Source of the DNA: Turbatrix aceti | Lineage: Eukaryota > Nematoda > Chromadorea > Rhabditida > Panagrolaimidae | Reading direction: 5' to 3' | Assembly (NCBI GenBank): GCA_963969345.1 | Contig: OZ017767.1 | Location: 2,942,739-3,006,738 of the forward strand | DNA length: 64,000 nt | Shown: piece after piece, positions 30,422-41,892 of the stretch | Layout: every line of letters starts with the position of its first letter | How positions within the stretch are numbered: position 1 is the first letter of the stretch | The notes under the pieces: generated by a model | The model's database searches: none | Seen by the model: only the letters and a program-made list of their open reading frames with translations | Told to the model about the DNA's origin: nothing | Translations under genes and position numbers: made by a program

Positions 30422-32593
30422 ATGCTTCTTCGTCGCGGTCTCCGTTGCCTTGTGCTGGGCGTTCTCGCCTTGAACTCGGTTATGGCCGCCTGCAACCACA
30501 ATGCGATGTTGTACAACGTGAACCAGACGACACACTGCCTGTCACTACGCAATACCACGCATCGTCTTGACAGCATCGTCGGCATCGGCTGGGATAGCCT
30601 TCGTGGCGTAATGACTCTCCCCATCATGGATTACACCTACGACAACTGTTACTATACCGAGGACAACAGGTACATCATCCCGGATAACATTGTCGCCATT
30701 CCCGTCTTTGATGTCAAGTTCAACCAGGTCGCTCAAATGTATTCCAGCTTCGAATCATTTTCAAAGTCACACACGGACACGGAATCGGAATCCGTGAGCG
30801 CAAGTGCCGACGGATTAGGTGGTTCTGAATCCTTTAGTCACTCCAATACAGAGGCGAAGCGAAGCAGCCATTCTTCCAGCAAAAAAATTTTTTCTATGAA
30901 ACTGGAATACCAAGCTGCTACGCTCATCGTCGACATCAACAAAATTCCGGGCAAAGGCTTCATAAACCGAGTTAAAAAACTAATCAACGTTAGTGATAGT
31001 GAACGAGCCGATATTGCGGGTCGTCTTGTTCTGGATTACGGTACCGACGTAATCGTCAAGGCAAAGCTCGGCGCATCCGTTCAAATGCTTTCCTACTTCA
31101 CGGCAAGCAAAGATGAGAATTCGGAATCCAAGAGTTCTCAAAATAACGCCAGTGTGAGCGCCACTGGGGCTTTCGCAGGTGTCTCATTTGGCGGCGGAGT
31201 CGCTGGATCGTTAGGATCAAACAGTACCAATAGCCATGGCAATTCGACATCTTTCAGCGACCGTACTACTAGAAGCAAGGGTGGTCCAGGCATCAATACC
31301 TTACTTACGGGAAACAGCAATGTAAGATTCAAAAAATAAATGCAAATGATAAATAGCAAAATTCTGCATTTCAGATGACAATGGAGAACCTGATAGGCTA
31401 CGATTACCGTGTCATGCCCCTGTCGTCGTTAGTGAATCTAATGACGCTTAATAATTCGCTATACGAAACGTTCTATGTTATGAACGACATTTTGAAATGG
31501 GAACACGAAGTCCATTTGATTAAGCAAGCCATTGATAACGCCGTCAAAGATTACTACTCCAACAACACCATCCGCGGATGCACGAATCCTGATTATCCGG
31601 ATTCGTATAACTTTCAGGCAAGTTTTATGTTGTCCGTTGTGTATAGCCAAACTACTTTGATTTAGGTAAACCTCCCCGAGGAAAACGCGTGTCAAGAGGA
31701 TCTAGGTATACGGTTGGGAAAGGACGATATTACGGTAACTGCCATCGACGAGACAACGTACTACGAACTAAAATTCATCCATGATAATTTTAATGATAAC
31801 ATGTACGCACACGAAAAATCTACAAACGGATGTCATTACATATCCGACAATTTGGTAAAAACTTAAAAAACCTCTCATTGTAATGCTGTACTTAATTTTG
31901 CAGACAGATTTATGCAACGACGATAAATCGCGTTTAGTCGGAAAGCTAACAAAAAATATAATGAGAAATAATTTGCCTTATCATAAGAATTCTGATGCGG
32001 TTAAACAATGGATGAATGCGGCACCAATAAAACTCACTGACAGTGCCAATACAACTGATTACATTTACTACTCGTTGGACAATGTTTCTTGTGGTCCTGA
32101 TTATGAAATGGAACTTTACCAAATTGAGGAAGGTTACAATAACGCGACGTACTACTCACCTACTCTCGATAATGTAATGAACTACACCCTACACTTTGTT
32201 TGTCTGGGAATCGAGCGCCTAAACTATTCAAAAGCGTATCCCGTTCACAGAAATGAACTGTTTTACCTCGGAACGTCAGAACCCAATAATACATCAGACG
32301 ACGACCAAAACATCAAAACCGGAAATTACATGTCAAATCTTGGGATCTACATCACACCAAATTTGTTTGTCGACGCAGGTTATGGTTTAAAAAAACAAGA
32401 TCGCCTACCATTTGGAGGAATTGTTTCGACTTGTGGAACTCGAAAAACCTGCATTGATGGATTCGTCCCTAAATACCTAAAGTCATTTGGCGGTTGTAAC
32501 ATCTACGTTTGCGATAAAATCAAAAAGGTTATCGACTACACACCAGCAATTCTGAAACGATATCCCTACCAACCCCTACCTGCTAATGCTTGA
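30422..32593 (+). CDS. Perforin-2/MPEG1-like MACPF protein, paralogue 1
   Basis: Exons 30422-31321, 31375-31617, 31666-31854 and 31904-32593 (673 residues). A hydrophobic signal peptide (about residues 1-22) targets it for secretion. The MACPF part follows perforin-2: VGIGWDSLRG, YIIPDNIVAIPVFD, a long serine-rich segment, and the signature region near residue 200-215. There the usual DYGTH reads DYGTD, so the family histidine is replaced by aspartate. A glycine-rich stretch and a GGPGINTLL turn follow; the rest is a cysteine-containing region with many N-glycosylation sequons. There is no C-terminal membrane anchor, unlike vertebrate MPEG1. Intron 2 has a GC donor (CAG|GCAAGT) where paralogue 2 has GT. 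An immune or pore-forming role is inferred from the family; the motif change leaves activity open. Confidence 0.88.
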
Positions 32594-33315
32594 CACAAAA
32601 ATACATATGTACGCCAATGCTTAACACATTATCCCCTTGCTTATCTTTATGCTTATTGTGTAACTGACAAAAATAAATATTTATATCAAAAGCATGAAAC
32701 CGAACACCCTGAAGATTAGAAAAAAAATAATTTGTAAACAGAACGAATGTTCAAAACATAATAAAATTTTTGAAAGCCAAAATTAACAAAGTACAAAAAT
32801 ATCAAAAAAATTTGGCAAACCTAAATATTTGATTGAATATGTAAAAAAAATTATGTATCAGTTAAAAAAATTTTACGTACAACAAAAAAAAACAAAAAAA
32901 ATATACAATAAATGAAAAGTTTGTACGTTCAAGTGAAAAAAATCCAAAACAAAGAAAAAATCCTACAATTGAGTCACAGCACGAAGTTACAACAATAACG
33001 AATTCGAATTTGTTCAAAAGTCTTACAAATTGATATTTGCCACCTAGACGTAAAGGCAATTTCCGAAGGAAAAAAATTATATCACAGAATCCCGTGTTCA
33101 AAATGTTATTAATCACTTTCTACGCTGCGAAAACCACGCTTTGTTCGTGATATTTCCAAGTTTGATTTCGTTTGTTGTTAGCATTTCAGTTTCAAAAATG
33201 TTACACAAGTTTCAAAATGCCAAATTTGTCACACATTCGAGGTTTTGTTCTGCCCTGGACTGCATAAAAGCCGGCTCACTCACTGAGATCTCACCACTTC
33301 GCTTGCTCGACAGCC
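32594..33315. other. Spacer between the two MACPF genes
   Basis: About 720 bp. It contains the AATAAA of paralogue 1 at 32672-32677, A/T-rich sequence with many TTTTTT and AAAAAA runs, and at its right end CATAAAAG (about 33265) as a TATA-like element 45 nt before the ATG of paralogue 2. Confidence 0.45.
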
Positions 33316-35413
33316 ATGCAGCTCCCGATCGCCGCCTACCTGTTGGCGGCAGCCGTCTTCGCTGTGTCGTCAGCTGACGACTATGCAGATCCCGAAGCGA
33401 CGTCTCGATGTATGAAGCTCTATTTATATAACACACCACCTATAAACGTAAACCAACACCTCGAAGGCGTCGTCGGAATGGGCTGGGATGATCTTCTCGG
33501 CATGCCAACCCTCGCAATCATGAAAGCTGCGTACAATGAATGTCGACTGACAAACGATAACATGTACCTCATCCCCGACAACGTCATTGCTGTTCCTATC
33601 TTCAACATCCATACTAACCAGATTGCCAAGCTGTACAGCAGCTTCGACGACTACGCCAGTGGCAACAGCGATTCCGAAAGCGTTTCAGCATCAGTGGGTA
33701 TCGTAGGAGCCGGAAACGTCAAAAACACCTTTAGTCGGGAACACGCTGAAGCCAAGCACAACTCGGAATCGACGTCGTCATCGATTCTGTCGATGAAGAT
33801 TGAATACCACGCTGCAAACGTCATCCTCGACCGAAACGCGGGAATTCTCGATTCTGTTGCCACGAGAATACTGTTCATGGGAAATCTATCAACACTTGTC
33901 GGCTCCAATGCTACAGCATCCGCGAATGTTACAGAGGAATTAAAACGTCTAGCAGGTGAATTTGTTCGTGATTACGGTACACACTACGTAGTCAAAGCCA
34001 AGGTTGGAGCGTATGTGAAACAACTGACCTACGTCGACTCAAGCAAATTTGGCGAGGGTTCATCGTCGTCGGATACCTACGGTGTCAAAACTGAAGTTTC
34101 GACCGGCTTTGGCCCCGTCTCCATTGGTGCATCCGTGGGATACTCGCATGGTACATCCGAGTCACATGAAAGCGGAAATTCCAGCTATAGTCAAGGAAAG
34201 AGTACTTTCAGCCGTGGAGGTCCAGGTGTCGACAAGCTTCTTATGAATAAGGGATCAACGGTTTGTTGCAATTCGCTTTTCATTTGATAACCAATTGCTG
34301 TTCTAAATTTCAGACAACTACAATCGATAATTTGGCAGGCTACGACTTTGAAACGATATGGATATCAGAACTTCCCCAAATCATTATTCAAAACGAAGGT
34401 CATTTAAAAATAGTACGGGAGCACATTGAAGAAGCCATTGTGGAATACTATGAACAAAATAAACATCCAGGATGCTTTGATCAAAAATACGACAGTTACA
34501 ATTTTCAGGTAATTAAATAATTTTTTTTAACAAAAAGGTAATATTGTATTTAATTTACAGACCAACATCCCAGATGACAGTTTGTGCTACAACGATTTTG
34601 GCGTAGCATTTGGTGGCTTGTTTGATACAAACTACAGTATACCAGAAGAGTATTATAAAAACGTTACCAATCAGCCGAACACTGCTGGAGACTACTTTGA
34701 TACTGACAAAATAAAATGTTTCCAAGGTGCAAATTGCACTCAAGCATACATGGACAAGCTTCAACCTATCGGTAAAGATTTCAACATCAGTACCGTCTAT
34801 TACAGCACCGTACAATGCCCGGTAGAATACAAATCCGTTTTTCTTGCTGCAACAAGTATGAAAGATTTTAAAAGTAAGAACATAAATATTTTTTTAGCAA
34901 AACCGATGGCTAAATTTCTCGCGATTTCAGACATGTACAGAGTATACTATTGGTGCATGGGACCAAAGAAATACCTCCACAAAGGAAAAGATGAAGTGTA
35001 CCCTTCAGATGTTTTTTATGGAAACCCTATTTCGGATAACCTGACAGAATATGAACCTCCAAATCATTGGGACACTATTTTTAATCTGGGATTCGGGAGT
35101 ATAGAATCGAAAATGAAAGCTATAGCCGATGAAATTATTCAGAAAGAAAGACAAAAAGAGGTAAACGAAACTTATCTTTGTGAACAGAGTCTCCTGAAAC
35201 ACGTATGCTACTCGCGAAATGTACAAGACATCAGTCCTTTGCAATTCGGAGGATTCTACACGGATGAATCTAACTACAACTGCAGTGAAAACTTCAAAGG
35301 ACGATACGTCGCAGAGCTCGCAGATCAGGTTGTCTACGTTTGTGAAAAACAAAAGATTGAACGCAAATTTGTTCCTCCTACGCTTAAACGATATCCATAT
35401 GCTCCTCCGAATT

Positions 35414-35450
<37 letters not shown>

Positions 35451-35679
35451 AACAACAACAACGACAACAACCACCAATGTACCGACAACAAAAAAGCACA
35501 AGACCAAAAAGCATAAAAAAACAACTAAGAAAGCGAAGAAGACAACGTCAAAGCCAAAAATATTTTATAACCGAACAGAAAGATCCAATGTTCCGACAAC
35601 AACTCCTACCACCACCCTCACCACCATCACCGTATCCGATTATTCCAATGAGCCGACAACACCTGCGACACTTGTCTAG
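33316..35679 (+). CDS. Perforin-2/MPEG1-like MACPF protein, paralogue 2, with Thr-rich tail
   Basis: Exons 33316-34260, 34314-34508, 34561-34873 and 34931-35679 (about 733 residues). The 57-nt intron 34874-34930 is a multiple of three with no stop, so retention would add 19 residues; alignment with paralogue 1 favours removal. Signal peptide about residues 1-20. MACPF landmarks: VGMGWDDLLG, YLIPDNVIAVPIFN and an intact DYGTH motif, then GGPGVDKLL. The C-terminus adds a threonine run encoded by an (ACG)n microsatellite at 35415-35470, followed by a lysine-rich and then Thr/Pro-rich mucin-like tail; no membrane anchor. It lies in tandem with, and is clearly a paralogue of, the gene at 30422. 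Secreted MACPF proteins of this family act in defence; function here is inferred. Confidence 0.88.
35415..35475. repeat. (ACG)n/(ACA)n microsatellite coding a Thr run
   Basis: About 13 ACG triplets pass into ACA/ACG triplets in frame with paralogue 2, so length changes would alter the number of threonines without frameshift. Confidence 0.85.
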
Positions 35680-36120
35680 ACACCAGCAAAAACAACCTAC
35701 GCTTGATAACAATAATCAAATCGCTTCAAAAAATATAACTCGCTTATGTGTTAACCAAATATTATAAATTGCGATGCAAAAAAATAAATTGTGCTATAAG
35801 ATGAATTTTGCCGTAAAAAATGTTGAAATAATTATGTTGATACGTAAACAAATTACTTTTAACATTTGTTTATGTGTCAACGACGACAATTTCCAAATAT
35901 TATATTGATAATCCACCGAATTGACTGTAGTCCCAAAATTCTTCAGTCAATTTGGGACTTCTTCACAAAACACAAAACTCGCAAGCGTTTCAAATAGAAA
36001 TTTATAAAACTCGGTATGATAAAACTCTTTCAAACCACAAATATTGTCAATCAATAGACCAAAGACGCCCCCAAATACAACAAAATATACGTTTAACAAA
36101 CAACACCGGGAAGGGAAAAC
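35680..36120. other. Convergent intergenic spacer
   Basis: 3' flanks of the MACPF paralogue (AATAAA at 35783-35788) and of Cdc25 on the opposite strand. A short inverted repeat around 35925-35955 (ACTGTAGTCCCAAAATTCTT and TCAATTTGGGACTTCTT) is the only structure seen. Confidence 0.4.
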
Positions 36121-37474
36121 CTAGGAAGCATTTTCATGCTGCTCACAGGGTGGATTGCCAAACAGGCGTTGGGGATCCATGCGGAGCTTGATGAAATCCA
36201 TATTTATTCTGCTCAGTGGACTGCTACTTACCGACTGCAACGGCCGAGTGATGGAGTATGGCAGGTTTCGGCTAGAACGCGAACGCAGCGACATGGTAGT
36301 TGAATTGCCTTTCTGGTGGAAGGGATATCGCGCGAGTTCTTTCGTATACTTGGAGTCCGTCATCCTGATGTAGCCGTTGGGGGTGCAGAGGCTCTAAAAA
36401 ACAACTTATTCAAATAACAGTTTAAAAAATGAGAAAAACATACGGTGGACGACAAATTTGGGATTTCTTCAGTCAATTCGGAGGAGTACCGGGAGTAGAA
36501 AGTTTTATAGCCTTGATCGAGGACGTAGATTTCTTCGTAGTCGAGATCCGGATAATTGAGAATATGCCTTTTTCGATCGGATTCCCGCAGGGCGTTTGCC
36601 ATGTTTGGACCCCTGACTTTGCTATACTCGCAATAGAAAATCGGGATTCTGGTCGTCATCCGTTTGAATTCATCGGCATTGGGTGGGAAAAAAGTTCGGT
36701 ACATGTCAACGGGATCAAACAGGTTGATGGCATCCCTGACGTGCCCTCCGTTGAATTCAAAGGGGTAACGGCAGTCGATTACGATATATCGGTCGTGAAA
36801 AGCGGGCTCATTGAGAAGTTTGACCAGAGTGGATCCCTCAATGCGGCGAAAACCAACGTCAGAAGATTTTCGATGCGGGAGAATCTGAAGTGAGTACCTC
36901 GTCGGAACGGGCGGACTGAGGCACTGACGACGTTCCAGCTCGGAAGTCGAGACCGCTCGGTGGAAGGTAGAGCTTGCCGATGACGAAGAAGACGCAGCGA
37001 CAGACGTCGAACCTCCGCGGAGACGTCTCCTGTGGTCGAAGGAGGATTTGGACGGTCCGGCGTTCCGGGACGCTGATTTCCGCGAAACGGGGGATTCCAT
37101 GTCACTGAAGGCAGGAAATCAAGAAACGAGTTATTTACGAAGGCGAATGAAAGCTGACAAACTCACAGGTAATTCTGGATCGGTTTCAAAGGTGATCGAT
37201 TGCTGGAAATCTCTTTCAGATGCGATTCGGGCAGGACGATCTCAGGCGAGACGAGTTTGGACGAGGATTCACGCCCCGGGACCTCCGTGGGTTGAAGGGA
37301 CTGGCTCTTAGCCGGAGTCGACGAGGCCGTGATGTCAGAACCGAAATCGAAGCCATCCATGTCGGGAGTGAGAGGGACGGAAGCGATTGTCGAGTTTTCG
37401 TTCTCGTTTTCACCCGAGTATCCTGAATCACGGGAATCATCAGTGTTGCAGTCGGGAAATTGGTACGAAGACAT
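36121..37474 (-). CDS. cdc-25: Cdc25-type dual-specificity phosphatase
   Basis: Exons 37167-37474, 36444-37104 and 36121-36393 join in phase; 413 residues. The N-terminal half is a Ser/Pro-rich regulatory region typical of Cdc25. The rhodanese-like catalytic domain runs from about residue 170 (GSTLVKLLNEP, YIVIDCRYPFEFNGGHVRDAINL) to about 310. The active-site loop is YCEYSKVRGP: the CX5R catalytic cysteine and arginine are present, but the histidine normally before the cysteine is tyrosine. Downstream ILNYPDLDYEEIYVLDQGYK fits the family. Cdc25 removes inhibitory phosphates from cyclin-dependent kinases. The C-terminal 90 residues are basic and Ser/Arg-rich. Confidence in family is high; which nematode paralogue is unknown. 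Confidence 0.9.
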
Positions 37475-39395
37475 GTTTTGCTAGAAAACAAAATATTGCG
37501 TTGGAAGAGCAGAGAAGCAAGCAAGCAGCCTATTGGTACAACTTGTTTTGTTTTGAATCAGGAAAAGCAGCAAGCAAGCAGGTCAGAAGTAGGTAGGTAG
37601 GAGGAGGAGCAGAAGGAGGAGGAGAATCGGGGTGTCGCGAAAATTGCCTAGACAGACCAATCTCCCAGCGGCAGAACTCGCAGTTTGGGAGCGACAGACG
37701 GTGCATCGTCCGACGATGGACCCAACCAATCACGATTGGTGGGCGGATGCACGCAACAAGAAATCTAGATGACTGCATTGGTCGCCACTTGGCAGGACAG
37801 GTCATTGGCTCGGAGGGAATGTTCAGGCTGACAGACATGGAAAAAAATCGCAAGTCCAGCAGGGTATGACTATCGGAGGGATAATGCTGTGTTCCAGGTG
37901 ACAAGACAGGTGAGAGGTTTTTTCCGGGTAGGAGTGTTAATTGGGGGGGGGGTGGTGGTTTTTGAACGGAGTAACCTTAATTGGCTTGGGATGCAAGAAA
38001 CTGTGGATTTTGGCTTTTTAAGGAATTCAGAAGTTCGATCAAGGCGCAGAGGAGAAAGCGAAAGTGAGTGCAGCAAAAAAAATTGTCGAAGTCGACGATT
38101 TTGTGTTTTGGACCTCAAAAAATGGCGACACAGAGGGGGAGGGAAGAGAGATCGATCTGAGGTGTCGCGATCGATGATAAACCCTTTTTTTGATGATGAC
38201 GGTCTAGGAGAAAATGCACAAGACACAGGTTACGGCGCGCGGCGTTTTTTACATCCGGAAAAATAACTTCCAACCAGTTCACCTGCAACCCACGGCACAA
38301 GTCTAAAATCCGAAACCGGTTGTCTGCCGGCGAGTGACCAGATTTGACGTCATTTGACTAGCATAGCCAATACAACAAAAAAAAGAGGCAGAAACGCCTC
38401 TTCCGCCTACCGACAATCCTTTGTTCTTTGTTCCAAGGTGGCAACGGCACTCAAAAACCGGTAGGCACAGAGCCGTCAGTTCAAAATTACATACAGACAT
38501 ATATAAATACTACTTTCATCTCACATCAGCCAAAACAAAAAAAAAGAAGAATGAAAAAGGAAAAATCTAGATCTAGACAAGGTGGCAACGAGGCAAACAA
38601 AAAGTGTCGGTTTGATGATGATTTTTCAGGCTACCTTGCAGGGCCTTGCAATTGCAGTTGCGTCGTCTACAAAGTCAAAGTCAGAGTCGGAGCCAGAGCC
38701 AAAGCCAAGAGTGCCTCTGTGCGTCTTTGGTCGAGCTACAATCGCGATCGTGATCGTTCGAGTGGTTCTTGTTGTTGTCTTCTTCTGCTTGGAAAATTTT
38801 TCTGGAAGGAATTTTCGGGGATTAGGTCAGGAAAAAGGTGTCTGGACAATTTGACCTTGGATTTGAATGGGATTTTGAAAAGATTTGGCTGTGGAGAAAT
38901 TTTCTTGTTGATTGAATTCAGCAAATCAATGTTTGCAGTTATTGATAAATCATTTGTGAAGCCACACTAATTTTTTTTTGACCGACAAAAAAGAGTATAA
39001 TCAAGCAAACATGCGTTAAAGAAAGTGAAATCAATTATGCAAGTGTAGTGATTTGATGGATTATTTTCTGAATTATCAAAGTACACTGAAAAATCAAATT
39101 AAAAGTGTAGTTTTTAGTTTCTAGTTTCTGTTTAGTTTCATTTTTATCTCGTTGCGGTGAACTTTGCATTACCCCGTCTCATCCATAGCAGACTTATCAT
39201 GCATGCTCACGGTTCTCTCATGTGTGCTCCAGTCTGTGCAAATAAAACAACTGATCAGCTCCGTCTTCCCCGAGCCACGCCAGACCCGCCCTAGCGTCAT
39301 TCTGGCCACAGCCCCAGGCCCAGGCCCGAGCGTGACCTGCAGTCTTTTAAAAACAGTTCTCTTGGTACATACAGCCTCGAAGTTGTTTTGCGAGA
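37475..39395. other. Divergent intergenic region between Cdc25 and the OYE-like gene
   Basis: About 1.9 kb; presumably contains the promoters of both genes. It holds GCAAGCAA and AGGAGG-type short repeats at 37505-37620, a G run at 37945-37952, and no convincing coding exon. Short ORFs at 38428-38970 have no recognisable domain. Confidence 0.4.
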
Positions 39396-41505
39396 ATGGT
39401 AGTAGCTCGATTTCCCGTGACCAAGGCCGTTGATGCAGCGATACTCGGTGAGCCTCTGGTCTTTCCGACGTCCAAGCTGGTGGTGAAGAACCGATTCCAT
39501 AAGGCCGCTCTCGTCGAATACACTGCCAAGTATGATGCGCAGAACCTCGCTCTTACGGGTCTTCCGGGAAACAATTACACCAATTTGTATGAAAAATGGG
39601 CTGCTGGTGGATGGGGTGTAAGTTTTTCACAATTTTTTGAGAATTCGTCTATTACGATTTTTTTGACCACATTTTTTTTATTATAAAAATTTTACGGTAA
39701 AAAAATTTATTGATCAGATGACAATTTTTTTTAAATAGCCATTTTTTTTGTTTTCAAATTTTTTGACACGATTTTTTTGCGGGAAAAAATTTTTTTTTTC
39801 AAAATCATTTTAATTTTTTTGCAAAAAAAATTTTTTTCTAAATTACTTTTTTTCTTTTTTTACATAACGTTATTTATAGCCGGATCACACAAAAAATTAT
39901 TCGTAAATTTTTTTTTTTAAATTTAATTTTTTTATTTTTTCCGAAATAATTATTTTTTTTATTTTTTTGTTAAAATTTTTTTGCAACTTTCATTTACATT
40001 TTTTTGGCTGCATAAATTTATATCTTTTCCTTTTTTTATTAAAATTTTTTTTTCAGCTCGTAACCTCAGGATCAGTGTACGTGGACGAAAAACACTACGG
40101 CCCCGGCTTTGTGCTGATTTCCGAGGCATCCGATTCTCCCCAGCGTCGCCAAGCTCTCACCGCAGCCGCCGCTGCAATCAAGGCTCACGGCGCCGTGGCA
40201 GTCATCCAACTGGGCCACATGGGCAAAAAGACGCCGGATTTCATCAATCCAAAGCCATCACTTCCGTCCGCGCTCAACGAAGCCCAATCCGAGTTCACGA
40301 CCGAGCAGATCACGACCGAAATCGTCGATCGTTACGCGTACGCTGCAAAAGTGGCCCACGAGACGGGATGGCAGGGCGTGGAAGTCCAGGTGGCCCATGG
40401 CTACCTGTTATCCGATTTTATCAACCCTGCGACCAACTTACGAGTCGACCAGTACGGTGGACCTGTCCAAAATCGATCGAGGGTCGTTGTCGAAGTCTAT
40501 GACGCCATAAGAAGAGTCGTACCGAACGATTTTGTCATCGGCATCAAAATCAGCTCCGCGGACTACCAAAATGATGAATCCAAATTGCCGGAGGCGATTG
40601 AATTTGTTCGGATTCTGGATGTAAGTTTTTGTAGAGTTTTTAATTCTCGAACAAACAAAAGAAAAAATTTTTTGACTGTGTTAGAAAAACGTAAACTGTG
40701 GTACTATGCGTTTTTACATTTTTCATAACAGTGTATGTACATTTTTATGACCGAAATCGATGCACACTTTTTGCAATTTTTCGTCAAATAACATCGATTT
40801 CGGCAGATTAAACTAATTTTAAACAAATTTTTGTTCGTTTGGAAAATTTATCTTTGTTCTCGAACGAACACGAAGATTCGCATATCCATGATTATAACTG
40901 TTCCACGCCCCCATTTTTCAGCAAAAAGGCTTCGACTTCATCAACATCACCGGTGGCTTCTTCGAGGAAGTCGACCAATACCAAAAACGCCCCTCAACAA
41001 TCCAAAGAGAAGCCTTTTTTTTCAAATTCATATCCGCAGTTAGGCCTACCATCCAGAACGCAAAGGTGTACATTACTGGTGGCTTCAGAACAGTCCCAAA
41101 CATGGTAAAGGCTATCGAGGAAAAAATTACAGACGGCATCTGCATGGGTCGTCCTTCTACTCAGTTTTTTGGTGGGTTTTGCTCTTTATCGGGCATTGAT
41201 ACTCAATTTTTGATTTCTCAGATCTACCAAATCAAATCCTGCAAGAAGGTGCTCAATCTGCAGCGCATTTCCCTTTTCCCTACGAGTACGGCAAGGCAGT
41301 TCCCGCCTGCGCTCTACAAATGGAGCAAACTGCCAGAATCCCTATTTCCAAAAGCAAAAATCTCAACGAAGGCATCATGAACCTCACCGACCCAAAAATC
41401 GTCAAAGAATTTGAAGAAGCGTTGGAAAAATGGAACGTAACCCAAAGTGAAAGCCTGAAAGCTGGCATTCCTCCGGTTGGAGTTGTGCCATATGAATTTG
41501 CCTAA
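39396..41505 (+). CDS. Old Yellow Enzyme-like NADH:flavin oxidoreductase
   Basis: Exons 39396-39617, 40057-40620, 40922-41171 and 41222-41505; 439 residues. FMN-dependent TIM-barrel reductase of the OYE family, using NAD(P)H to reduce unsaturated compounds. Motifs: LVVKNRFHKAAL near the N-terminus, IQLGHMGKKT (flavin-side loop), the family signature HGYLLSDFINPATNLRVDQYGG-type loop (positions about 40396-40461), IGIKISSADY, and near the C-terminus VYITGGFRT followed by DGICMGRPS, the phosphate-binding end of the barrel. No signal peptide or iron-sulphur extension, so the simple cytosolic type. The large first intron (438 bp) is almost all T-runs. Intron 3 carries a dispersed repeat also found in the Sec61 intron. 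Confidence 0.9.
40655..40840 (-). repeat. Dispersed repeat in OYE-like intron 3 (copy A)
   Basis: Read on the minus strand this segment aligns over about 150 bp with 42930-43090. Shared words include GCCGAAATCGATGTTTATTT-like, GACGAAAAATTGCAAA-like and ACGTTTTTCT. It is flanked by sequences rich in GTTCG/CGAAC. Confidence 0.6.
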
Positions 41506-41892
41506 TTTTTCATTATATTGCAACCTTGTTGATTATAAACCAAGTTCGGAACAAAAGTGGAAAAAAATGGGGAAAAATGCCAGAATGAAGGATAAAGGTT
41601 GAAAACGTAAAAAAACGAACAAAAAGTCGACTTTCGAAAAGAAAGTTTGTTACGATTGTTTACGATCTTCGAAACAAACAATGCAGTTACATTTCAGTTT
41701 CTCGAAGCGAAATTTCCACGAATGTCTCATTCTTCCATTTTTTTCGTTCGAGGATAACTTTTTTTACTTTGTTTCTTGTGAATTTGAATTGCACCTCCAC
41801 GTCGCTGTTTGCCGGTTCTCGGAAATAGTTGAGCGTTTTTTCAAAGGTTGACTTCATCACTCTGTCGTGCGTTGTCTTTCCGAGCTGACGCC

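Noticed and set aside
35005..35514. Minus-strand ORF rich in Arg runs opposite MACPF copy 2
   Set aside because: The Arg run is the reverse complement of the (ACG)n threonine repeat; antisense shadow.
38428..38970. Plus-strand ORF of 180 codons upstream of the OYE-like gene
   Set aside because: Lysine- and serine-rich, no recognisable motif, crosses A/T-rich sequence typical of spacers.
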